Assembly (NCBI RefSeq): GCF_002995745.1
Contig: NZ_PVXQ01000027.1
Coordinates: 1-48,225 of the forward strand
Reading direction: 5' to 3'
Origin: Clostridium vincentii
GTDB lineage: Bacteria; Bacillota; Clostridia; Clostridiales; Clostridiaceae
DNA: 48,225 nucleotides
A model generated the notes under the pieces. It did not search any database. It saw only the letters and a list, made by a program, of their open reading frames with translations, and was not told the DNA's origin. Below, piece by piece: positions 8,266-15,909 of the stretch. The translations under genes and the position numbers were made by a program. Numbering within the stretch: the stretch's first letter is position 1; every line of letters begins with the position of its first letter.

Positions 8266-8356
8266 GGAGAAATGGTCGAGTTGGTTTAAGGCACCGGTCT
8301 TGAAAACCGACGTACTTTTATCGGTACCTAGGGTTCGAATCCCTATTTCTCCTCCA
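8266..8356 (+). tRNA. tRNA-Ser (TGA), copy 1
   Basis: A 91-base class II tRNA with acceptor GGAGAAA / TTTCTCC, discriminator T and encoded CCA. The anticodon arm CCGGT-CTTGAAA-ACCGA gives TGA. The first anticodon-stem pair is C-A, a mismatch. The long variable arm GTACT..GGTAC is typical of serine tRNAs. It differs from the second TGA copy at 12046 in the anticodon stem, variable arm, T loop and discriminator. Confidence 0.93.
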
Positions 8357-8359
8357 AGT

Positions 8360-8393
8360 AAAAAACCTCAGCGATATTGCTGAGGTTTTTTGT
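8360..8393 (+). terminator. Terminator after tRNA-Ser
   Basis: AAAAAACCTCAGC-GATATT-GCTGAGGTTTTTT is a perfect hairpin with a T tail. Its CCTCAGC/GCTGAGG core recurs in the terminator at 11083. Confidence 0.93.
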
Positions 8394-8432
8394 TATAATC
8401 TTTCATAGATAAAATGAGAAACTTTGGATATG

Positions 8433-8461
8433 TTGACAAAAATACAAAAATTTTATATACT
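8433..8461 (+). promoter_or_regulatory. Promoter of the MATE leader and exporter gene
   Basis: TTGACA (8433-8438), a 17-base spacer and TATACT (8456-8461). The transcript would start near 8468, giving a ~100-base leader before the exporter gene. Confidence 0.75.
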
Positions 8462-8493
8462 GACATTATTCATCGGAGGGTATATAGATTGTT

Positions 8494-8592
8494 ATGTGCT
8501 GGATAAGATGGTTGGATAAAACCGACTGTTTTATCCAGCATTTTTTGTTTAGGAGGTCTTTAATTTATGGAACGAAGCAATTCATTAACTGA
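8494..8592 (+). CDS. Possible leader peptide of the MATE gene
   Basis: A 32-codon ORF starts with ATG at 8494, 13 bases after GGAGGG (8475-8480). Its first codons read MCWIRWLDKTDCF. It runs through both arms of the attenuator hairpin and ends inside the MATE coding region in another frame. Such a short ORF in front of a resistance-type exporter with an intrinsic terminator resembles translation-coupled attenuators, but there is no direct evidence that it is translated. The spacing to the ribosome binding site is longer than usual. Confidence 0.35.
   Translation: MCWIRWLDKTDCFIQHFLFRRSLIYGTKQFIN
8497..8546 (+). terminator. Leader terminator/attenuator of the MATE gene, two competing hairpins
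   Basis: The sequence TGGATAA occurs twice (from 8500 and from 8513) and both copies can pair with the single TTTTATCCA (8529-8537). The inner hairpin is 8511-8539 with a 7-base loop. The outer one pairs TGCTGGATAA (8497-8506) with TTATCCAGCA (8531-8540). Six T residues follow (8541-8546), then AGGAGG for the exporter. The structure lies between promoter and gene, so it should stop most transcripts unless it is disrupted. Confidence 0.72.
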
Positions 8593-9940
8593 GGGGAGAA
8601 TTTTTTCGAAATTATTAAAATTTGCAATCCCTTTTTTGCTTGCAAGCCTTTTACAAGCACTGTATGGTGCTACTGATTTGTTTGTTGTTGGGCAATTTTC
8701 TGATTCGGCAGGAGTCTCATCTGTAGCAATAGGAAGTCAGGTAATGCAAACAATTACTGGGATTGTTCTTGGAATAACAACAGGTGGTACAGTTTTAATT
8801 GCACAATATGTTGGAGCAAAAAAAGATAAAGACATTGCTCAAACAATAGGGACAATGATTTTTACATTTAGCGTAATCTCTGTTGTATTAACCGCTATCA
8901 TGGTGTTGTTAACTGGTAATATTACAAATCTACTGAACACACCAACAGAGGCAATAAAGTATACTCAGCAATACATTTTCATATGTTCTTGTGGAATACC
9001 ATTTATTTTTGGATATAATGCAGTAAGTGGTATTTTGAGAGGAATGGGAGATTCAAAGACTCCATTGATATTTATTGCAATAGCCTGCATGATTAATATT
9101 TGTGTTGATTTCGTATTAGTTGGTGTATTCAATATGGGAGCACCTGGCGCTGCAATTGCAACAATATTGGCTCAGGCAATAAGCTTACTTCTTTCAGTTA
9201 TCTTTTTAAAAAAGAAAAGTTTTAAACTTGAATTTAACCGCAGTTATATTCGGATGGATTACATCAAGGCAAGTATCTTATTTAAATTGGGGCTGCCCAT
9301 TGCTTTACAGGATGGTCTGATAAATATTTCCTTCCTTGTTATAACAGCAGTTATAAATACAATGGGATTAACTGCTTCCGCAGCTGTAGGTGTTGTGGAA
9401 AAAATTATCGTATTCACAATGCTTCCGACAATTGCATTTGCATCAGCAATAGCTGCAATGACAGCACAGAATATGGGTGCTGGAAAGCCGGACAGAGCCA
9501 AAAAATGCTTATATGCAGGCATAGGTTATTCTCTGATATTTGGAATTGGATTCTATGCATACTCACAGCTAAGTCCAACTTCACTTACAGCATTATTTTC
9601 CAATGATACAGCAGTGATACAAATGGCAGCACTATATTTAAAATCATACAGCATTGATTGCATTTTAGTTTGCTTTGTATTTTGCATGAACTCGTTTTTT
9701 GTAGGTTGCAGTCATTCAATGTTCCCAATGATACATAGTTTAATAGCCACTTTTATAATACGGATACCTATTGCTTTTTATTTAAGTAAACTATCAGGTA
9801 CAACTTTGTACGAAATTGGATTTGCATCTCCGTTGGCAACTTTTGTGTCAATGGTGATGTGTATTTTGTATATGAACTCCAAAAAATGGAAAATAAATAA
9901 ATTATCACAGCCAGTGATAATGATTGAGGTGGCTACATAA
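8567..9940 (+). CDS. MATE family multidrug efflux transporter
   Basis: This 457-residue polytopic membrane protein has about 12 hydrophobic segments. It carries MATE family features near the N-terminus: FAIPFLLASLLQALYGATDL and VVGQFSDSAGVSSVAIGSQ. Homologues exchange Na+ or H+ for cationic drugs or toxic metabolites. The start follows AGGAGG (8551-8556) directly after the leader terminator, so expression depends on readthrough. Codons such as CGG, CTG and CCG are more frequent than in flanking genes, hinting at acquisition from another Firmicute. It is flanked by tRNA-Ser genes. The substrate is unknown. Confidence 0.93.
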   Translation: MERSNSLTEGRIFSKLLKFAIPFLLASLLQALYGATDLFVVGQFSDSAGVSSVAIGSQVMQTITGIVLGITTGGTVLIAQYVGAKKDKDIAQTIGTMIFTFSVISVVLTAIMVLLTGNITNLLNTPTEAIKYTQQYIFICSCGIPFIFGYNAVSGILRGMGDSKTPLIFIAIACMINICVDFVLVGVFNMGAPGAAIATILAQAISLLLSVIFLKKKSFKLEFNRSYIRMDYIKASILFKLGLPIALQDGLINISFLVITAVINTMGLTASAAVGVVEKIIVFTMLPTIAFASAIAAMTAQNMGAGKPDRAKKCLYAGIGYSLIFGIGFYAYSQLSPTSLTALFSNDTAVIQMAALYLKSYSIDCILVCFVFCMNSFFVGCSHSMFPMIHSLIATFIIRIPIAFYLSKLSGTTLYEIGFASPLATFVSMVMCILYMNSKKWKINKLSQPVIMIEVAT

Positions 9941-10106
9941 AAAATGAGACTTAAAAGTCATATCTATCCACCATAAAAAAACTTTTGTAGATATAAGATA
10001 GGTAATAATTTACATATTACTTTTTTTATATTATAATAATTACAAATAGGAATTATAAGTTAATATGCTGGTATAGCGGTACAGGCTAATAAAAAGGAGG
10101 ATTTAG

Positions 10107-11033
10107 ATGGGAATATTAAAAAATAAGCATAATAAATTCAGAGCAGGATGGCAAATATTATTAATTTTAGTTATACTAAATTTATTTTTGTTTATAATTT
10201 CTTTTGTAGAGGGTATTATTATATTCGCTCTAAACATTGATAGTATAAATGGATCTCAGGAAATGATGGCCGAAACTTTTAATCAATTACTTAATAGTTT
10301 TAATATGCCACTATTATTAGGGCAAGAGATTATTACTATAGCTGTCTGTATTTTTTGTTGGAAGCTTATTATAAAGCAGCCTTTAAAGAATATGGGACTC
10401 AAATCTATTAGAAAGCATAGTAAAGAATTACTCTGCGGATTAGGACTTGGAGCTTTATCTATTACTATTGTTTTTATATTTATTGTGGCTACTGGTAATG
10501 CTAAGGTGACTTCATGGACCCTTTCATTTTCATTGGATACTTTTTTATATTTAATATTATATATTTTTGTAGGTTTTGCAGAGGAGATTTTAGGGAGAGG
10601 CTATATAATTTCTGTAATGAAACAAACGAGAAATATTCCATTAATGGTTGGTGTTTCTGCTGTTATATTCTCACTTATGCATATTTTTAATTCTTCTTTT
10701 TCTCTTATCGCTTTTATTAATATAGCTTTAGTAGGTGTGGTATTTGCACTTATGTATATATGGTCAGGAAACTTGTGGATGTGCATAGGATATCATATTA
10801 CATGGAATTATTTTCAGGGTAATGTTTTCGGGTTTCCAGTAAGTGGAATGGATAGTAAAGGCATTATTAGTACCATATATAATGAAAACAATATAATTAA
10901 TGGTGGAGGTTTTGGCCCAGAGGGTGGACTGGCTGTAACAGCTATTCTTATTGCAGGATTATTATTTGTAAGATGGTACTACAAAGGGAAGGTTTCCATC
11001 TTTTTAAAAGAGGAGAATGGGATAATAATTTAG
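10107..11033 (+). CDS. CPBP family intramembrane glutamic endopeptidase
   Basis: This 308-residue membrane protein has about eight hydrophobic segments. CPBP (Abi/Rce1-like) motifs are present: EEILGRGY at ~152-159 (the EExxxR motif), FSLMH (~188-192) and IGYHITWNY (~227-235). These supply the Glu and His residues of the intramembrane protease site. Members process prenylated or signal-like peptides or protect against bacteriocins, but the role of this one is open. It starts after AAAAGGAGG at good spacing. The 166 bases before it hold an AT-rich region with no other gene. It is convergent with the HAD phosphatase and shares its terminator. Confidence 0.88.
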   Translation: MGILKNKHNKFRAGWQILLILVILNLFLFIISFVEGIIIFALNIDSINGSQEMMAETFNQLLNSFNMPLLLGQEIITIAVCIFCWKLIIKQPLKNMGLKSIRKHSKELLCGLGLGALSITIVFIFIVATGNAKVTSWTLSFSLDTFLYLILYIFVGFAEEILGRGYIISVMKQTRNIPLMVGVSAVIFSLMHIFNSSFSLIAFINIALVGVVFALMYIWSGNLWMCIGYHITWNYFQGNVFGFPVSGMDSKGIISTIYNENNIINGGGFGPEGGLAVTAILIAGLLFVRWYYKGKVSIFLKEENGIII

Positions 11034-11082
11034 ATAATGCTATTTCAAAGAATGGTTTGTATTATGAGTATTTGTAAATTAT

Positions 11083-11109
11083 AACCTCAGCAATTTTTGC
11101 TGAGGTTTT
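11083..11109. terminator. Bidirectional terminator inside the 3' end of the HAD gene
   Basis: AACCTCAGCAA-TTT-TTGCTGAGGTT followed by TT forms an 11-bp stem. It serves the CPBP gene on the + strand. The stop codon and last codons of the minus-strand HAD gene (stop 11087-11089) lie within it. Confidence 0.8.
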
Positions 11110-11917
11110 GTGATGCTTCAAAGATAAAATGAGCAACAGAATCATCTGTATTAGAGCCTATGGTATTAGTAGCAATTCTTTTTAATTCATCTGTAGCATT
11201 TTCTACAGCATAACATTCATCTGAAACTTGAAACATTGAAATATCATTTAAGTTATCACCAAAGGTTACAGCTTTATCAAAATTGAAATGATTTTTTAAA
11301 TATTTAATAGCGCTACCTTTTGATGAAGATGAATGATATATTTCCAAATTTATTATATCTTTATTATAAGTATCTCTATATTTTGTAATAGATAGTCCTT
11401 CTATATCCTTTATACGTTCATAAAGGGAATTCACTTTATTTTCATAATCCATTATAGTAAAATAAAGAACTTGAGAATCATCAGGAAGACAACTTTCTAT
11501 AAAAGTTTTATATGAAGTTGAGTTTCGCTCATTATAAAAGCTTATTTGGTAAGGATGAGTTAATTTATTGTGATATACAAATAAGTGATTATCTTCCATG
11601 CAATAAATAAACGCATCTATACCTTCTTCTTTAATTAAGGTCTGCAGAGGATATAGTAATTTATTGTCTATGGTTGAATAATAAAGATACTTATTAGTTT
11701 TCATATCATATATTGTTGAACCATTCATAGTTATCACAGGAAGATTTATATTAATGTCCTTCAAAATATTGACAGCGGTAGCTGGAGTACGTGCAGTAGC
11801 TATTGTAAAATTAATTTTATTATCAAGGGCCTCATTAATAAGATTTTTACTAATAGAGGAAATACTTGCAGCATTTGTTAGTAGGGTACCATCTAAATCT
11901 GAAATATATAAAATCAT
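11087..11917 (-). CDS. Cof-type HAD-IIB family phosphatase
   Basis: This 276-residue cytosolic hydrolase of the Cof/YidA type has motif I SDLDGTLL near the N-terminus (nucleophile Asp followed by the acid/base Asp two residues later). A conserved Lys lies in SSKGSAIKYL and motif IV is FGDNLNDISMF. A cap domain sits between residues ~85 and 190. Such enzymes dephosphorylate sugar phosphates, pyridoxal phosphate or FMN; the substrate cannot be told. The start is placed at 11917 because GGAG lies 6 bases upstream; an ATG at 11929 overlaps that site. The terminator hairpin shared with the CPBP gene includes its last codons. Confidence 0.9.
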   Translation of the reverse strand: MILYISDLDGTLLTNAASISSISKNLINEALDNKINFTIATARTPATAVNILKDININLPVITMNGSTIYDMKTNKYLYYSTIDNKLLYPLQTLIKEEGIDAFIYCMEDNHLFVYHNKLTHPYQISFYNERNSTSYKTFIESCLPDDSQVLYFTIMDYENKVNSLYERIKDIEGLSITKYRDTYNKDIINLEIYHSSSSKGSAIKYLKNHFNFDKAVTFGDNLNDISMFQVSDECYAVENATDELKRIATNTIGSNTDDSVAHFIFEASQNLSKNC

Positions 11918-12000
11918 AGTTAACTCCATTCATTTAAGTGTTTTATTATATAATATAACAGAAGATATCCGAAAATAAAATAGAAATTTAATTTAATATG

Positions 12001-12029
12001 TTGACATAGTTCTTCAGGGTTGATATAAT
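12001..12029 (+). promoter_or_regulatory. Promoter of the tRNA-Ser pair
   Basis: TTGACA (12001-12006), a 17-base spacer and TATAAT (12024-12029). The TTGATATAAT..AATTCG context repeats that of the promoter at 8223. Confidence 0.85.
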
Positions 12030-12045
12030 AAAATTCGTGAGTTGA

Positions 12046-12136
12046 GGAGAGATGGTCGAGTTGGTTTAAGGCACCGGTCTTGAAAACCGGCGTACCTTTA
12101 CGGGTACCTAGGGTTCAAATCCCTATCTCTCCACCA
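12046..12136 (+). tRNA. tRNA-Ser (TGA), copy 2
   Basis: A 91-base class II tRNA with acceptor GGAGAGA / TCTCTCC, discriminator A and CCA. The anticodon arm CCGGT-CTTGAAA-ACCGG is fully paired, unlike copy 1, and gives TGA. The variable arm is GTACC..GGTAC. The T loop reads TTCAAAT instead of the usual TTCGAAT. Confidence 0.94.
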
Positions 12137-12159
12137 TAACTTTAATATAGAGAGCACAT

Positions 12160-12250
12160 GGAGAATTACTCAAGTGGTTGAAGAGGCGCCCTTGCTAAGG
12201 GTGTAGGTCGGGTAACCGGCGCCCGGGTTCAAATCCCGGATTCTCCTCCA
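12160..12250 (+). tRNA. tRNA-Ser (GCT)
   Basis: Acceptor GGAGAAT / ATTCTCC, discriminator T and CCA encoded. The anticodon arm CGCCC-TTGCTAA-GGGTG gives GCT, for AGC/AGT codons. The long variable arm contains GGTCGGGTAACCGGC. It lies 23 bases after the preceding tRNA-Ser and is cotranscribed with it. Confidence 0.94.
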
Positions 12251-12252
12251 TT

Positions 12253-12284
12253 AAACATCTAACAAATTGTTAGGTGTTTTTTTA
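12253..12284 (+). terminator. Terminator after the tRNA-Ser pair
   Basis: The hairpin ACATCTAACAA / TTGTTAGGTGT (one G-T pair) is followed by a run of T residues, three bases after the tRNA. Confidence 0.9.
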
Positions 12285-12334
12285 TTATGTAAAAAAATAA
12301 TAGTATATTTTATAGATTTATAGGCAAGGATATA

Positions 12335-12351
12335 GTTCATGTTCAGTTCAT
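12335..12351 (+). promoter_or_regulatory. Candidate OmpR-type response-regulator site (direct repeats)
   Basis: GTTCAT (12335-12340) and GTTCAT (12346-12351) are direct repeats spaced 11 bases apart, with a third GTTCA between them. They sit 10 bases upstream of TATTAT (12362-12367), where a -35 element would be expected. Winged-helix response regulators bind such repeats one helical turn apart, and the exporter operon downstream encodes one. Confidence 0.45.
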
Positions 12352-12400
12352 ATAACTAGATTATTATGTCTTTATAAAGTAAATTGGAGGATGATCATCA

Positions 12401-13315
12401 ATGAATACAAAAAGAAATTCAAAGAAAAAAAAGTTAATAACTATTAGTATAATAGGAATTGTAGTAGTGGGAATTGCTGCAGTTTTACTTATGAGGCCAA
12501 AAGTTACATCCTATGAAAGTGTAGATGCCCAAACAGGAGATATTACAAATTACTATTCTTTCTCAGGAAATATTGAAACTAAAAATCGTCAGGCTGTAAT
12601 GTCTGAAAAGGTTATGCAAATTTCTGAAATTAAGGTAGCTGATGGAGATCTAGTTGAAGTGGGTACTATATTATTCGAAACAACAACAGGAGATGAAATT
12701 AAATCTAAAATAAGTGGTGAAGTTATTAATTTAACTGCAACAGAAGATGCACAGGTTATGGCAGGCACTAAAGTATTAGAAATCGTGGATTATAATAATC
12801 TTGAAATTCAGGTTAAAGTGGATGAATATGACATTGCAGCGTTAGAGTCAGGAAAAGAAACAAGTGTTAAAATAGGCGCAATAAATAAAGAAATAAAAGG
12901 TATAATCAGTAGCATGTCTAAAGAAGGACAAATTGTGAATGGAGTAACATTCTTTACAGCAACAATAGACCTTGAAAAAGATGAAGCAGTGAAAATTGGT
13001 ATGTCAGCAGAAGTAAAGCTTATAAATAATAATGCTATAGGTGTTGTTACATTACCTATGAAGGCTATTCAGTTTGATGATAATAACAATCCTTATGTTC
13101 TTAAACAAGGAGAGAAAAGTGAAGCTATAAAAACTGAAATCACAACTGGAATCAATGATGGAACCATAGTTGAAGTGAAAAGTGGAGTTTTAAGTGAAGA
13201 AACTATTCTGTATACAAAAACTACTAAGGCAGAAACCACAACAGGTATGGGGGGAGCACCAGGAAATCAATCTAGCGATACTAGTGATACTAGTTCTACT
13301 GGGGGCGATGAATAA
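12401..13315 (+). CDS. HlyD/MacA-type membrane fusion (adaptor) subunit of an ABC exporter
   Basis: This 304-residue protein has a lysine-rich N-terminus and a single membrane segment (~12-31), followed by an extracytoplasmic region with lipoyl-like and beta-barrel parts. The half-motifs VMSEKVMQISEIKVADGDLVEVG and SGEVINL are typical. The C-terminus is a low-complexity Gly/Ser/Thr tail, common in Gram-positive adaptors of the YknX type. TGGAGGA precedes the ATG. Its TAA overlaps the ATG of the ATPase gene by one base. The closest functional model is YknWXYZ of Bacillus, which protects against a toxic peptide. Confidence 0.9.
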   Translation: MNTKRNSKKKKLITISIIGIVVVGIAAVLLMRPKVTSYESVDAQTGDITNYYSFSGNIETKNRQAVMSEKVMQISEIKVADGDLVEVGTILFETTTGDEIKSKISGEVINLTATEDAQVMAGTKVLEIVDYNNLEIQVKVDEYDIAALESGKETSVKIGAINKEIKGIISSMSKEGQIVNGVTFFTATIDLEKDEAVKIGMSAEVKLINNNAIGVVTLPMKAIQFDDNNNPYVLKQGEKSEAIKTEITTGINDGTIVEVKSGVLSEETILYTKTTKAETTTGMGGAPGNQSSDTSDTSSTGGDE

Positions 13316-13995
13316 TGACTGAAATAGTAAATATGAAAAATATCTGTAAAAGTTATTATATGGGTGAGGAGGAGTTAAAAATTCTACATAATGTTAATTT
13401 AATAATTAATTCTGGCGAGTTTTTATCCATATTGGGACCTTCTGGTTCTGGAAAATCTACAATGATGAATATAATTGGATGTCTTGATGTACCATCATCA
13501 GGAGATTATATTCTCTCTGGGAATAATATTAATGATCTTGATGAAATTGATCTTGCAAAAGCACGAAACAAAGAAATAGGATTTGTATTTCAGAGCTTTC
13601 ATCTTTTACCTCGTATGACGGCATTGCAGAATGTAGAACTTCCGTTAATATATTCAGGAATTCCATCTTCGGAACGTAGAAAACGTGCAGAGGCAATTCT
13701 TCAGCGGGTTGGATTAGGAGATAGAATGAGGAATCTACCAAATCAGCTCTCAGGGGGACAGCAACAGCGGGTAGCTATTGCTCGCGCACTTGTTACAGAA
13801 CCAACAATTTTACTTGCTGACGAGCCTACAGGGGCATTAGATCAAAAAACTGGAGCTCAGGTAATGGAGCTTTTTGAAGAGCTAAATAAAGATGGAAGAA
13901 CTATTATTATGATTACTCATGATACCGGTATTGCGCGTCATGCAAAAAGAGTAGTGAAAATTTTAGACGGTTATCTAACTGAGGAGGTGCAATAG
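13315..13995 (+). CDS. ABC transporter ATP-binding protein (MacB/LolD/YknY family)
   Basis: This 226-residue ATPase has Walker [10 protein letters not shown] (41-49), a Q loop in VFQSFHLLP (~91-99), signature LSGGQQQR (145-152), Walker B ILLADEP (165-171) with catalytic Glu170, and switch His202. It drives the permease encoded next, with the adaptor before it. It starts at the TAATG overlap with the adaptor stop and ends one base before the permease ATG, so the three are translationally coupled. Arg codons are often CGT/CGC/CGG, unlike the AGA-rich flanking genes. Confidence 0.97.
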   Translation: MTEIVNMKNICKSYYMGEEELKILHNVNLIINSGEFLSILGPSGSGKSTMMNIIGCLDVPSSGDYILSGNNINDLDEIDLAKARNKEIGFVFQSFHLLPRMTALQNVELPLIYSGIPSSERRKRAEAILQRVGLGDRMRNLPNQLSGGQQQRVAIARALVTEPTILLADEPTGALDQKTGAQVMELFEELNKDGRTIIMITHDTGIARHAKRVVKILDGYLTEEVQ

Positions 13996-13996
13996 G

Positions 13997-15169
13997 ATGC
14001 TATTTGAAAGTATAAAAATGTCTTGGGAAAATATTATTCATAATAAGCTTCGTTCATTTTTAACGATGCTTGGTATTGTTATAGGTGTAGCATCTATTAT
14101 TGCATTGATTACTATCGTACAGGGGGCAAAGACTAGTATCAGCGATCAAGTAAGCTCTCTTGGTGTGAATAAAATTACGATTAATGCTATGGGTACTCCA
14201 CTAAAGGAAGGTCTTAGCCAAGAGGATATGAAAAATATTGCCCAAGTAGATAATATAAGTGGCATATCACCTACTATTTCAGGGAAAACTGGAATTGTTT
14301 ATAATGGTAACGTTAAAGAAAATGTAGCGGTTCAGGGTAAAAATGAGGTTTACTTCAAGACTAATACCAGTCTTCTTAAATCAGGAAGAGCTATTAATAG
14401 TATTGACTTAGAAAGTAAGAATAAAGTTGCTATTATAGGAAGTAGTATTGTAGAGGAATTTTATTATGGAGTGGATCCTATTGGAAAAGACCTAATGATA
14501 AATGGAACAACCTATACCGTAATAGGAACCTTGGCTGCTTCTACTGGATTTAGTGCGGGATCAAATAACGATACAGTTATTATTCCATACACAACAGCAC
14601 TTAGTAGTTTAGGCGTAAAGAATATTACGAGTCTTGATGTATTTCTAACAGATACTAATACAGCCGATGATACGGTAACTGACATTAAAAGCGTTTTAAA
14701 TTCTGCTTTTAACGATAAGGATAATGCATACACCATATTCAATATGGGAGATATGATAAAATCTTTTGAATCAATGATGTCAATAATGTCACTACTTCTT
14801 TCAGGTATCGCTGGAATATCGCTTGTTGTTGGGGGTATTGGTATTATGAACATGATGCTTGTATCTATTACTGAGCGTACATCTGAAATTGGGTTGCGTA
14901 AAGCTTTAGGTGCAACACCAAATAGAATCCAGCTTCAATTTATTATTGAATCCATATTACTTTCCAGTTTTGGAGGAATTATTGGATTAATACTAGGTAG
15001 TTTAATTGCATATATTGCTGCAACTATAATGGGGATAGGGTTCGTAGTATCAATAGCAACTATTTCACTTGCAGTAGGATTCTCAGCAGCAGTTGGCATA
15101 ATATTTGGATATATGCCTGCAAGAAAAGCAAGTAGATTAAATCCGATAGATGCACTTAGAAGTCTATAA
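13997..15169 (+). CDS. MacB-like ABC transporter permease (FtsX domain)
   Basis: This 390-residue protein begins with WENIIHNKLRSFLTMLGIVIGVASIIAL, the first membrane helix of MacB-type permeases. A large extracytoplasmic MacB_PCD domain follows (~45-265), then three C-terminal helices of the FtsX domain (~268-290, ~320-345, ~350-375), with the conserved ERTSEIGLRKALGATP loop. It forms the exporter with the ATPase and adaptor encoded upstream, and probably exports peptides or antimicrobial compounds across the membrane. GAGGAGGTG, within the end of the ATPase gene, is its ribosome binding site. A 65-base AT-rich gap follows before the response regulator. Confidence 0.96.
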   Translation: MLFESIKMSWENIIHNKLRSFLTMLGIVIGVASIIALITIVQGAKTSISDQVSSLGVNKITINAMGTPLKEGLSQEDMKNIAQVDNISGISPTISGKTGIVYNGNVKENVAVQGKNEVYFKTNTSLLKSGRAINSIDLESKNKVAIIGSSIVEEFYYGVDPIGKDLMINGTTYTVIGTLAASTGFSAGSNNDTVIIPYTTALSSLGVKNITSLDVFLTDTNTADDTVTDIKSVLNSAFNDKDNAYTIFNMGDMIKSFESMMSIMSLLLSGIAGISLVVGGIGIMNMMLVSITERTSEIGLRKALGATPNRIQLQFIIESILLSSFGGIIGLILGSLIAYIAATIMGIGFVVSIATISLAVGFSAAVGIIFGYMPARKASRLNPIDALRSL

Positions 15170-15234
15170 TTATATTAAATATAGTATAAAATAAGGTATA
15201 ATTAACAGGTCATAAAATAAAAGGAGGCGGCAAA

Positions 15235-15909
15235 ATGTTTAAGATATTAGTTGTTGATGATAACCAGAGTATCAGAAAGTTAATGACAACATATTTAATT
15301 CGGGATGGATATAAAGTTTTTGCTGCCTCAGATGGATTAGAAGCATTAGATTTACTTGACAAAGAACACATTGATCTTATGATTGCAGATATTATGATGC
15401 CTAATATGGATGGATATACTTTAACAAACGAGGTAAGAACCTCAAAATACAATTTCCCCATCCTGATGATTACAGCAAAGGAAAGCTTTGAGGATAAGAA
15501 AAAGGCTTTTATGGCTGGAACAGATGATTATATGGTAAAACCAATTGATTTTGATGAAATGATTCTTAGAGTGTCGGCCCTGCTCCGTCGTGCTAAGATA
15601 TCTAATGAACACAAAATTGTTGTTGGTGAAGTTACTTTGGATTATGAAACTGCAACAGTTACAACAAAAACTGAAACCTTTTTACTACCCAAGAAGGAGT
15701 TTTATTTATTATTTAAACTTTTAAGTTATTCAAAGAAAATATTTACACGCCAAGACCTTATGGATGAAATTTGGGGATTTGATAATGAAACCGATGAGAG
15801 AACAGTTGATGTTCATATAAAACGTCTCCGTGAAAAGTTCGATGGACTTGAGGAGTTTAAGATAATTACCGTAAGAGGACTTGGGTATAAGGTGGAAAGA
15901 TTTATATGA
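15235..15909 (+). CDS. OmpR/PhoB-family response regulator
   Basis: This 224-residue protein has a receiver domain (residues 1-~118) with acidic residues Asp8-Asp9, phosphoacceptor Asp52 (IADIMMP), Thr80 and Lys102 (VKPID). A C-terminal winged helix (~125-222) ends with TVDVHIKRLREKF and VRGLGYK. AAAGGAGG precedes the ATG. It overlaps the kinase gene by four bases (ATGA). Its position directly after the exporter genes and the GTTCAT repeats ahead of the adaptor gene suggest that it controls the exporter. Confidence 0.96.
   Translation: MFKILVVDDNQSIRKLMTTYLIRDGYKVFAASDGLEALDLLDKEHIDLMIADIMMPNMDGYTLTNEVRTSKYNFPILMITAKESFEDKKKAFMAGTDDYMVKPIDFDEMILRVSALLRRAKISNEHKIVVGEVTLDYETATVTTKTETFLLPKKEFYLLFKLLSYSKKIFTRQDLMDEIWGFDNETDERTVDVHIKRLREKFDGLEEFKIITVRGLGYKVERFI

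Noticed and set aside
8266..12136. tRNA-Ser copies as exact attachment sites of an integrated element
   Set aside because: The copies differ at several positions including the 3' ends, and there is no integrase gene between them.
13529..13741. Antisense ORF of 70 codons opposite the ABC ATPase gene
   Set aside because: It lies entirely inside a well-supported gene, shows no family features and has no ribosome binding site.
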